35,842 nucleotides of DNA from Chthoniobacteraceae bacterium (GTDB lineage Bacteria > Verrucomicrobiota > Verrucomicrobiia > Chthoniobacterales > Chthoniobacteraceae): contig CANIWM010000065.1 in assembly GCA_947471505.1 (NCBI GenBank), positions 1-35,842 on the forward strand, read 5' to 3'. This document shows positions 17,380 to 24,918 of the stretch, one piece after another. Under the pieces are notes generated by a model, which saw only the letters and a list, made by a program, of their open reading frames with translations, made no database searches and was not told the origin of the DNA. The translations under genes were made by a program, and so were the position numbers. Each line of letters opens with the position of its first letter. Position 1 is the first letter of the stretch.

Positions 17380-18303
17380 ATGATCGAAAAAGCCGTATTT
17401 ATAGGGGGATGCGCTCGTGCAGGCACCACACTGCTGGGCGCGATGCTTGGTGCTCACAGCACCGCCGTCTGCGTGCCGGAGTCGCAGTTCAAGATTGGAC
17501 TCCTCCGCGATAAACAACTCACCGACCGTGAAAGCGCCGTCCGTTTTCTCAAAAGCCACTGGCGCTTTCGCCTCTGGAATATGCCCATCGAAGCCAGCGA
17601 CCTCCCCGGCAACGGCGAGTTGGAGCGCACCAACATCATCCGTCGTCTTTGCAGGATGTACGGAGCTCGCAACGACCGCGCAGGCCGCGCCATCTGGGTG
17701 GACCACACGCCGCACAACATCCGCCACTGCAAGCTGCTGAACGACCGGTTCCCCGACTCCAAGTTCATCCACATCATCCGCGATGGACGCGCCGTCGCGG
17801 CAAGCGTCATGCCCCTCGACTGGGGGCCGAACAACATCATCGAAGCCGCGCACTTTTGGATCGAGCAAACCGCCTACGGCCTCGCCGCAGAGTGCAGCTT
17901 CGGCCCGGAGCGCATCCACCGCGTCCACTACGAACAGCTCGTCACCGAGCCCGAGCGCGTGATGCGCGAAGTGAGCAAGTTCATCGGCTGGGAATACGAG
18001 CCCGCGATGCTCGAAGGCAACGGCTTCACCCCGCCCGGCTACACCGCCCACCAGCACCAGCTCGTCGGCAAACGCCCCGACCCCTCCCGCATCCATGCGT
18101 GGAAAAAGAAATTCTCCAAACGTGACCACGAAATCTTCGAGAGCCTCACCGAAGACTTCCTCGATTACCTCGGCTACGAGCGCATGTTTGAGTTCCCCGC
18201 GCGCACCGCATCCACTTGGGAAAAACTCTGCATCCACGGCGCAGGCGCATTCCGCAAGCAATTCACCAACCGCCTCCGAAGCTGGGTGCGGCGGCATAGA
18301 TAG
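17380..18303 (+). CDS. PAPS-dependent sulfotransferase family protein
   Basis: The 307-residue cytosolic protein has the 5'-phosphosulfate-binding loop RAGTTLL at 13-19 near the N terminus and the 3'-phosphate-binding motif RDGRAVAAS at 134-142. Both are diagnostic of the sulfotransferase superfamily, which moves sulfate from PAPS to a sugar or other hydroxyl. A strong purine-rich stretch (GGGGGAAAGGA) precedes ATG17380. Its position between an acyltransferase and a glycosyltransferase suggests that it sulfates the exopolysaccharide repeat unit. The exact acceptor cannot be read from sequence. A 57-nt gap separates it from the acyltransferase gene; the next gene follows after 2 nt. Confidence 0.88.
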   Translation: MIEKAVFIGGCARAGTTLLGAMLGAHSTAVCVPESQFKIGLLRDKQLTDRESAVRFLKSHWRFRLWNMPIEASDLPGNGELERTNIIRRLCRMYGARNDRAGRAIWVDHTPHNIRHCKLLNDRFPDSKFIHIIRDGRAVAASVMPLDWGPNNIIEAAHFWIEQTAYGLAAECSFGPERIHRVHYEQLVTEPERVMREVSKFIGWEYEPAMLEGNGFTPPGYTAHQHQLVGKRPDPSRIHAWKKKFSKRDHEIFESLTEDFLDYLGYERMFEFPARTASTWEKLCIHGAGAFRKQFTNRLRSWVRRHR

Positions 18304-18305
18304 AC

Positions 18306-19556
18306 ATGCCGTTGCGCATCCTCCTCATCACCAACAAATGCCCCCCCGACTTTGACGGCGGCTACGAACTCCGAGCCTTCCAGATCGCTGGTGCGCTCCG
18401 GGCACGCGGGCACGACGTGGACATCGTCACCGCCAAATACCGCGACACTTTCGCTGGGAAACAGGAAGACCCGCCGTGGGTCCACCGCATCTTCCGCTAC
18501 GTCGGCGTGAGCAAAGCCAAGGGCATCCGCCGTCACATAGACCGCATCCACAAGCACCTCGAAAGCACCATCGTCGCCGCCGAGAACGAGCCCGCGATGG
18601 AGCGCTTCCTCGCGCAGCACCACGACTCGCAGCCCTACGACATCGTCTATGCGTTCGGCATGTTGCGCATCAGCTTTGCCGTCCTCCGGCCCGTAACCCA
18701 GCGCGGCATCCCCGTCCTTCACCACGCGGGCGGCACCTGCATCGCCGACCACTTTCATTACTGGCCGAAAAAATACCCCGGCTACGCTGCGGCCATGCGG
18801 CTCTTCACTCGCGGCTGGTATGAGCGCGAGCATGAAATTGACCGCCGCCATGTCGCCTACGTCTCCACATTTCTCCGCGACCGCGAAGCCGAGCGCGGCC
18901 ACACCGCGCCGCACCGCTACGTCATCTCGCGGGGCATCGACTTCCCCCTCGCCACCGACGTGGACCGCGAGCGCACCCAGCCGCCCACCTTCCTCACCGC
19001 CGCGCGCATTGATCCGCAAAAAGGCATCCACCACGTCCTCGCCGCCGCCGCGCTCTTGCGCAAAGACCTCCCGTGGCAGCTCCACCTCGCGGGCGAATCC
19101 CTCAACCCGCCCTACCGCGAAGAGTGCGAGCAACAGATCGCCCGCGACGGCATCGGCGACCGCGTGAAATTCCTCGGCAAGCTCAACCGCGCCGACCTCC
19201 TCGCCGCCATGCGCAACGCCACCGCATTCATCTTTAGCAGCATCTACGGCGAGCCATTTTCCAGCACCATCATCGAGAGCATGGCCTGCGGAACCCCGCT
19301 CATCGGCGCGCGCGACGGCAGCATCCTCGAAGTCGCCACGCCCGGCACCGACGCGCTTGTGTATGAAAAAAACACCCCCGCCGAACTCGCCGCGCACATG
19401 GAGACACTGCTCACCGATCCCGCCCGCGCCCGCACGCTCGCCCTCGCCGGGCTCGCCACCGTCGAGACCCGCTACACCCTCGACCGCATCCTCGACCTCA
19501 CCGAGAAAGTTCTCGCCGGAGTCATCGCAGAAACAAAAACTGCCCGCCACGCATAG
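18306..19556 (+). CDS. GT4-family glycosyltransferase
   Basis: The 416-residue protein has the GT-B two-domain layout. The N-terminal acceptor domain starts with LRILLITNKCPPDFDGGYE, including the Gly-rich loop of GT4 enzymes. The C-terminal domain has LTAARIDPQKGIHHVL, LAGES and the donor-binding EPFSSTIIESMACGTPLIG with the two Glu of the EX7E motif. It should transfer a sugar from a nucleotide donor to the lipid-linked glycan on the cytosolic face. Donor and linkage are not predictable from sequence. It begins 2 nt after the sulfotransferase stop. Confidence 0.92.
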   Translation: MPLRILLITNKCPPDFDGGYELRAFQIAGALRARGHDVDIVTAKYRDTFAGKQEDPPWVHRIFRYVGVSKAKGIRRHIDRIHKHLESTIVAAENEPAMERFLAQHHDSQPYDIVYAFGMLRISFAVLRPVTQRGIPVLHHAGGTCIADHFHYWPKKYPGYAAAMRLFTRGWYEREHEIDRRHVAYVSTFLRDREAERGHTAPHRYVISRGIDFPLATDVDRERTQPPTFLTAARIDPQKGIHHVLAAAALLRKDLPWQLHLAGESLNPPYREECEQQIARDGIGDRVKFLGKLNRADLLAAMRNATAFIFSSIYGEPFSSTIIESMACGTPLIGARDGSILEVATPGTDALVYEKNTPAELAAHMETLLTDPARARTLALAGLATVETRYTLDRILDLTEKVLAGVIAETKTARHA

Positions 19557-19598
19557 AACTCGCTAAACGAGTCTAGCTCAATCATTCAGCCCAAACTC

Positions 19599-20414
19599 AT
19601 GTCGCTCACTACCACACTCAAATCGCTCCTTCCCGAACGACTTCACGGCCCGCTTAAAGAGGCCGCCTACCGCGCCACCAGCTTCCTCTACTCTGGGGAT
19701 CGCTACGAATGCGTCTTCTGCGGAGGGCGCTTCAAGAAGCTCCTCCCGCGCGGACTCAGCTACGGCGTCCTCGTCGATCAACACGTCGTCGTCGGCGGCA
19801 TCCGCGATAACGCATTTTGCCCACGCTGCCTAAGTTACGACAGAGAGCGCCTCGTCTATCTCTACCTCAAAAACGAAACCGACCTCCTCCGCCGCCCAGC
19901 CAAGGTTCTCCACGTCGCGCCCGAGCGCCAGCTCCTCAAAGTCCTTCGCCGCCACCCCGACTTCCAAGTCACCACCGGCGACCTCTTCTGCAAAACCGTG
20001 GACGTAAAACTCGACGTCACCGCCATCCAGTTTGCCGACCACACCTTCGACCTCGTCCTCTGCAACCACGTCATGGAGCACGTCCCCGAAGACCGCAAAG
20101 CCATGCGGGAAATCCTCCGCGTCCTCAAGCCCGGCGGCATCGCCATGCTCCAAACGCCCATCTCCCTCAAAATGGCCGCCACCGACGAAGACCTCGGCGA
20201 CATCCCCGAGAGCGAGCGCATCCGCCGCTTCGGCCAAAAAGACCACTGCCGCATCTACGCCCAAGCCGACTACCCGCAGCGCCTCCGCGAATGCGGCTAC
20301 GAAGTGGAACTCTTCCGCTGGTGGGAAACCCCCGAGCACTACGGAGGCAAAGACAACCGCTCCGCGCTCAATGCGGAGGAAGTGGTATTCGTGTGCCGGA
20401 AGCCGGTGGCATGA
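19599..20414 (+). CDS. Class I SAM-dependent methyltransferase with N-terminal zinc-ribbon-like segment
   Basis: The 271-residue protein has two CxxC pairs (Cys38/41 and Cys74/77) that probably bind zinc, then a Rossmann methyltransferase core. SAM motif I is VLHVAPE at 103-109, the acidic loop is TGDLF at 126-130, the post-I motif is FDLVLCNHVMEHV ending at 162, and LRVLKPGG ends at 180. Family members act on small molecules and sugars, so methylation of a glycan residue is the contextual guess. The start at ATG19599 follows a 42-nt gap. Its stop overlaps the next small gene as ATGA. Confidence 0.88.
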   Translation: MSLTTTLKSLLPERLHGPLKEAAYRATSFLYSGDRYECVFCGGRFKKLLPRGLSYGVLVDQHVVVGGIRDNAFCPRCLSYDRERLVYLYLKNETDLLRRPAKVLHVAPERQLLKVLRRHPDFQVTTGDLFCKTVDVKLDVTAIQFADHTFDLVLCNHVMEHVPEDRKAMREILRVLKPGGIAMLQTPISLKMAATDEDLGDIPESERIRRFGQKDHCRIYAQADYPQRLRECGYEVELFRWWETPEHYGGKDNRSALNAEEVVFVCRKPVA

Positions 20415-20710
20415 AAGTAAGTTGGCTTTCAGCCTGTGAATGGATCGCTTTTTGGGGAGGAATGCTCCTACTGCTTTTCGGAATGCGCGAGCTTCTAGTA
20501 GTATCTCCAGAGTTCATTTCAGAGGTGATGAGGCGGCTACCTGATGGGAAAGAGATGTTCACGAAAACGGAAGTCATGGATGCAGCCTTCAAAGCGTGCC
20601 GAACCCACTTGGTAGCGATGAATCCATTGGTAGCGTCATTTTTTCTCCTGTTCACATCCCGATGTCTTTGCAGTGCAAAACGGATTCGCAAAAACCATTC
20701 CGTTGAATGA
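20411..20710 (+). CDS. Small two-helix membrane protein of unknown function
   Basis: The 99-residue product has two hydrophobic segments (IAFWGGMLLLLFGMREL near the N terminus, LVAMNPLVASFFLLFTSRCL near the C terminus) separated by about 45 polar residues. No family is recognised. The ATG overlaps the methyltransferase stop as ATGA, good evidence for translation. It could assist a neighbouring membrane enzyme. The coding region ends just before the first large hairpin element. Confidence 0.5.
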   Translation: MKVSWLSACEWIAFWGGMLLLLFGMRELLVVSPEFISEVMRRLPDGKEMFTKTEVMDAAFKACRTHLVAMNPLVASFFLLFTSRCLCSAKRIRKNHSVE

Positions 20711-20741
20711 ATCTGCCAAACCCAAAGAGATTCAGAGAGCG

Positions 20742-20904
20742 GAGGCGAAGCCCAAGGAGCGGCGACATTCCTGTCGCTGTCCTAAAAGCGCGAAGCGCCC
20801 AATTTCGAGCACCGTGCAGTTTCCGAGAGCCTCACGAAACTGATTGGGCGCTTCGCGCTATGGATACAGCGACAGGAATGTCGCCGCTCCTTGGGCTTCG
20901 CCTC
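20742..20904. repeat. Large inverted repeat, 62-nt arms (39 + 17 perfect)
   Basis: The left arm 20742-20803 and right arm 20843-20904 are reverse complements over the outer 39 nt (starting GAGGCGAAGCCCAAGG) and inner 17 nt (AGCGCGAAGCGCCCAAT), with a 6-nt mismatched bulge. The 39-nt loop can form a further 7-bp stem (CAGTTTC/GAAACTG). The outer arm contains its own palindrome GCGACA-TTCC-TGTCGC. No gene is encoded. It resembles a dispersed hairpin element rather than a terminator. Confidence 0.8.
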
Positions 20905-20965
20905 TTTTCATTACCATCTCCGTATTTCAAGAAGATAATCTCACTCACCGTTGCATCATCGAACA

Positions 20966-21143
20966 TGCCGCGAGGCTTTGGAGTGCGGGGGCTTGACCCC
21001 GCTTTCACTTTCGGCGGAACGAACGCTGTGAGTAGGACAAAGGTGAAGCGCACAACGGCCTCTCACATTTCTCCAAAGCTCCACGCGCAATCCCGTGAAA
21101 GGAAAAGCGGGGTCAAGCCCCCGCACTCCAAAGCCTCGCGGCA
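20966..21143. repeat. Large inverted repeat with perfect 40-nt arms
   Basis: The left arm 20966-21005 and right arm 21104-21143 are perfect reverse complements (arms start TGCCGCGAGGCTTTGG and contain GGGGGCTTGACCCC). The 98-nt loop has no clear gene. It lies 61 nt after another, unrelated hairpin element and ends 24 nt before the MBOAT gene, so its right arm is part of that gene's upstream region. Confidence 0.82.
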
Positions 21144-21167
21144 CTCACACGCTGCTTTTGTAATCTG

Positions 21168-22751
21168 ATGCTCTTCAACAGCTACGAGTTCATCTTAGTC
21201 TTCCTCCCCATCTGCCTGCTCGGCTTTTTCCTGCTCGGCAATCGCGGGAAGATCGCGGCGGCGAGTTGGTGGCTTACGGGGACTTCGCTCGGCTTTTATG
21301 CGTGGTGGAATCCTGGGGCCGCCGAAGGGAAGCCGTGGTCGCCGTTTTACCTCGCGCTCATCATCACGAGCATCGTCTTTAACTACTGGCTCGGCGTCGG
21401 CATTGCCCGGGAAAAAGAAGCGCGGCCACGGCGGGCGAAGGGCTTTCTCACGCTCGGTGTGACCGTCAATATGGTCGCGCTGGCGTGGTTCAAATATGCG
21501 GACTTCGGCGTGGCGCTTGCGAACTCTGCATTTGGCACGCTCTTCCCCGCGCCGCATGTGTTGCTGCCGCTGGCCATCTCGTTTTTCACCTTCACGCAGA
21601 TCGCCTACCTCGTGGATGCGTGGCATGGCGTGACGAAGGAATACAACTTCCGCTGGTATGCGCTGTTTGTGAGTTTTTTTCCCCATCTCATCGCCGGCCC
21701 TATCGTGCTCTACCGCTCGCTCATGCCGCAGTTTGCGAAGCGCGAAACGTGGCGCTTCAATGCGGATAATTTTGCCGCTGGCTTCACCTTGTTTGCATTC
21801 GGCCTGTTCAAAAAAGCGGTGATCGCCGACGCCCTCAGCCCCACAGCCAACGCTGTCTTTCTCGGCGTCGCAGGGGGCGGCGAGCCGAGCCTCATCGTCG
21901 CGTGGGTCGGCGCGCTGGCGTACACGTTTCAGCTCTACTTCGACTTCAGCGGATACAGCGACATGGCTGTCGGCATAGGGATGATGTTCAACGTCCGCTT
22001 CCCGCTCAATTTCGACTCGCCGTATAAAGCGCGCGACATCGTGGACTTCTGGCGGCGGTGGCACATCTCGCTCAGCCAATTCCTCCGCGACCATCTCTAC
22101 ATACCGCTCGGCGGCTCGCGGTGTAGCCCCGTGCGGCGCTACGTGAATTTGTTTTTGACGATGCTGCTCGGCGGGCTCTGGCACGGTGCGGGATGGGCGT
22201 TCATCATCTGGGGCGCGCTGCACGGCGCGTATCTCTGCGTGAACCACGCATGGACGGCGCTCGCAAAAAACCGCGCCGTTTTGCAAAGCAAGCCCGCCGT
22301 GTTTGGCGGATGGTTCGTCACGTTTCTCGCCGTCGTCGTCGGCTGGGTTTTCTTCAAATCGGGCGACCACGGCCTGTATCGCGCCGGAGCCACGCGCGGA
22401 GAATTTGCCGTCGCCCGCGAGATGCTGGAAGGCATGTGCGGCAGCAACGGGGTGTCGCTCCCGCTGCAAATCAAAGCCGCGCTCGGCGGGCTCGCCGGGA
22501 AGCTGCACGTAGGGTTCGCCGCCGCGCCGTTCAAAGTGCAAGAGCTGCCGTGGATATTCGGGGCCGCGCTCATCGCCTTCTTCGCGCCGAATACGCAGCA
22601 GCTCTTCCGCATCGCGCTGACCGCCCGCGAGACGAGCGAGCCGCCGATTTGGAAAACAGATGGGCGCTGGGTGGTGCTCACGGCGGTCGTGTTCGTGGTC
22701 GCCTTTTTCCGGCTCACGGGTGTCACTGAGTTCCTTTACTTTCAGTTCTGA
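21168..22751 (+). CDS. MBOAT-family O-acyltransferase (AlgI/DltB/PatA-like)
   Basis: The 527-residue polytopic membrane protein carries acyl groups across the inner membrane for attachment to polysaccharide. The N terminus MLFNSYEFILVFLP is characteristic of the AlgI group. SFFTFTQIAYLVDAW, HLIAGPI and FDFSGYSDMAVGIG are conserved segments. The family histidines appear to be His339 (LWHGAGW) and His352 (ALHGAY). It overlaps the next gene, an SGNH-like protein, by one base (TGATG). This pairing matches the AlgI-AlgJ and DltB-DltD arrangements. Confidence 0.92.
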   Translation: MLFNSYEFILVFLPICLLGFFLLGNRGKIAAASWWLTGTSLGFYAWWNPGAAEGKPWSPFYLALIITSIVFNYWLGVGIAREKEARPRRAKGFLTLGVTVNMVALAWFKYADFGVALANSAFGTLFPAPHVLLPLAISFFTFTQIAYLVDAWHGVTKEYNFRWYALFVSFFPHLIAGPIVLYRSLMPQFAKRETWRFNADNFAAGFTLFAFGLFKKAVIADALSPTANAVFLGVAGGGEPSLIVAWVGALAYTFQLYFDFSGYSDMAVGIGMMFNVRFPLNFDSPYKARDIVDFWRRWHISLSQFLRDHLYIPLGGSRCSPVRRYVNLFLTMLLGGLWHGAGWAFIIWGALHGAYLCVNHAWTALAKNRAVLQSKPAVFGGWFVTFLAVVVGWVFFKSGDHGLYRAGATRGEFAVAREMLEGMCGSNGVSLPLQIKAALGGLAGKLHVGFAAAPFKVQELPWIFGAALIAFFAPNTQQLFRIALTARETSEPPIWKTDGRWVVLTAVVFVVAFFRLTGVTEFLYFQF

Positions 22752-23830
22752 TGAACGCCGCCTGCTATCTCCGCCGCCTTTTTCTCGTCGCACTGCTCAT
22801 CACAGTCGCGATGGCTGCGCTCAATTACTACGCCGACCCGTACGGCGTCTGGCGCTACGGTTTGCCCAGCGACCCCATCCGTTCCCGCCCCGCCATCCGC
22901 AACCAAGAGCGGATGCACAAAGCGCACGCCGTCCGCTTTGCCGATGCCGATTGTCTCATCCTCGGCAGCAGCCGCGTCATCGTCGGTATAGACCCGAATC
23001 ACCCCGCGCTGCCCGAAAAAACCTACAACCTCGGGCTCAGCGCCGCGAACGTTTACGAGTGCTGGCGCTACCTCCAACACGCCGCCTCTTTCCAAAAGCC
23101 AAAGCTCGTCCTGCTCGCCATAGACAAAGGAATGTTCGACGCGGACTCGCGCCCCGAAGTGGACTTCGACGAACAGCGGCTCGCCGTCGCCGCCGATGGC
23201 ACGCCCAACCCGAACTGGGGCCGCGCCGACATCCCGGAGACGCTCCTCAGCCTCGATGCCTTCGTGGACAGCCTCAAAACACTCCGCAACAAAACGGGCG
23301 TCGCCTACAAAGACGGGATGCGCGACGAAGTGCTGCTCAAGCCCTACATGCAGGCCGCGAAAGTCCTCTCGGAAAACGTGCGTTGGAAAGACATGAGCCG
23401 GAAGTTTGCGTGGAACAATGCGCGTGGACAAAACGCGCAGCGCGACGCCTTCGTGCAGCTCCTCAGTTTCTGCAAAAAGAACAAGATCGAGCTTCGCATT
23501 TTCACCAACCCACTCCACGCCGAGATGCTCGACATCGAGTACGGCGACGGCGTCGCGTTCGAGCAATGGGGCCGCTGGCTGAACGAAGTCCTCGCCAATT
23601 TCCAAATGAGCTTCTGCAACTTCTACCACTTCCTCCCTGAGAACTCCGAGCCCTTCCCCAAGCCGGGGGAAAAGGTCAGCGCGATGAAGTCGTATTGGGA
23701 AATCTCGCACTACAAAAAAGCCGTCGGCGACCGCGTCCTCAGCGAAGTGATGAGAAACGACCGCCCGGCGGAAGGGGACTGGCTCACAACGCTCCGCAGC
23801 GAGCGCGCGGCATGGAAGGCGGGCAGATGA
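22751..23830 (+). CDS. AlgJ/DltD-like SGNH-fold protein, O-acylation partner of the MBOAT
   Basis: The 359-residue protein has one N-terminal membrane anchor (LFLVALLITVAMAAL) and an extracytoplasmic domain. LGSSR at 71-75 carries the presumed nucleophile Ser, and a C-terminal WEISHYKKAVGDRVL holds the His of the catalytic set. Where relatives usually have Asp before that His (D-x-x-H), Glu stands here (E-x-x-H as EISH), which may be a conservative change or a different geometry. It probably completes acyl transfer to the exopolysaccharide in the periplasm. It is coupled to both neighbours by short overlaps (TGATG upstream, ATGA downstream). Confidence 0.78.
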   Translation: MNAACYLRRLFLVALLITVAMAALNYYADPYGVWRYGLPSDPIRSRPAIRNQERMHKAHAVRFADADCLILGSSRVIVGIDPNHPALPEKTYNLGLSAANVYECWRYLQHAASFQKPKLVLLAIDKGMFDADSRPEVDFDEQRLAVAADGTPNPNWGRADIPETLLSLDAFVDSLKTLRNKTGVAYKDGMRDEVLLKPYMQAAKVLSENVRWKDMSRKFAWNNARGQNAQRDAFVQLLSFCKKNKIELRIFTNPLHAEMLDIEYGDGVAFEQWGRWLNEVLANFQMSFCNFYHFLPENSEPFPKPGEKVSAMKSYWEISHYKKAVGDRVLSEVMRNDRPAEGDWLTTLRSERAAWKAGR

Positions 23831-24918
23831 TCTACATCCTCTCCAACATGCGCGAATATGGCGGAGCCGAGAAGAGCATCGCCACGCTGCTCCCGCACAT
23901 CGCGGCGAAAATGCCCACGCGCATCTTCGTTGAGAACGATAAGCACGCCGCAGATTGCGAAGCTGTCCCCGGCCTAAAAGTCACCGCCACCGCGAAGGGC
24001 AACGGCCCGCTCGCGATGCTGAAAACCTTCCTGATGCTCCGCGCTGCCTTCGCAAAAGAGCGCCCCACTTTACTGCTAGCGAACGGACACAAAGGCGCGC
24101 TCTTCCTCGCGCTGCTCCGCACGCTTTCCCCCGCCGCACGCAAAGCGCGATACGCCATCTACGTCCGCGATTTCGACTACTACTGGCTCGGAAAAATCCT
24201 GCCGCGCTTGCCCGGCTGCATCCTGCTCGCGCCCTCGCAGGCTGTCTTTGACAACGAACGCTACCTCGCTTGGGGCATCGAGAAACACCCGAGCTACGTC
24301 ATCGAAAACGCCGCCGACATCTCCACCTCCGAGCCCACAGCGGACGAGGGCTGGGTCGGATTGCTCGCCCGGCTCGTCCCTTGGAAGGGCGTCGAATACG
24401 CCATCCGAGCCATGCGCTTCGTCGCCGACAAACTTCCCGCCGCGAAGCTCCGCATCTACGGCGAAGCGATTGATCCCGCCTACGTCGCCAGCCTCCGAGC
24501 CCTCGTCGCCGAGCTGAAACTGGACGCCAATATCGAGTTCCACGAGCACACTCGGGATACGGCCAGCGTCTATCGTGCAGGCGCACTTTTCCTCGTCACC
24601 TCGCTGAACCAAGTGCCCGGCCCTGAGTCGTTCGGGCGCGTCGTCATCGAGGCGTGGAGCCATCGCCGCCCGGTAATTGCGTTCGATTGTGGAGGGCCGC
24701 GCCATTTGATCGAAGACGGCACGGACGGCTATCTCGTCCACGAAAAAGACATCGCTGTTTTGGCCGAAGACATCATCGAGTTGCTGGAGAATCCCGACCA
24801 GCGCCGCGCCTTCGGGGAAGCCGGATACGCCAAAGTGCGCGAGCGATTTAACCCTGCCACGCTCGCAGGTCGCTTGCTCCAAACGCTCTTCCCCGCCAAC
24901 GTCCCGACCACCAAATGA
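23827..24918 (+). CDS. GT4-family glycosyltransferase
   Basis: The 363-residue GT-B enzyme has an N-terminal YILSNMREYGGAEKSIATLL (GGAE loop of GT4) and a C-terminal domain with VGLLARLVPWKGVEYAI and PESFGRVVIEAWSHRRPVIA, the EX7E donor site. ATG23827 overlaps the preceding stop as ATGA and has GGAAGG about 10 nt upstream, so an in-frame ATG at 23812 is less likely. It is the second of three glycosyltransferases in the locus; the sugar is unknown. The stop overlaps the next gene as ATGA. Confidence 0.92.
   Translation: MIYILSNMREYGGAEKSIATLLPHIAAKMPTRIFVENDKHAADCEAVPGLKVTATAKGNGPLAMLKTFLMLRAAFAKERPTLLLANGHKGALFLALLRTLSPAARKARYAIYVRDFDYYWLGKILPRLPGCILLAPSQAVFDNERYLAWGIEKHPSYVIENAADISTSEPTADEGWVGLLARLVPWKGVEYAIRAMRFVADKLPAAKLRIYGEAIDPAYVASLRALVAELKLDANIEFHEHTRDTASVYRAGALFLVTSLNQVPGPESFGRVVIEAWSHRRPVIAFDCGGPRHLIEDGTDGYLVHEKDIAVLAEDIIELLENPDQRRAFGEAGYAKVRERFNPATLAGRLLQTLFPANVPTTK

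Noticed and set aside
22660-23640. Long Arg/Pro/His-rich plus-strand frame overlapping the MBOAT and SGNH genes.
   Set aside because: It is a shadow frame over two genes with family motifs and tight start/stop overlaps.
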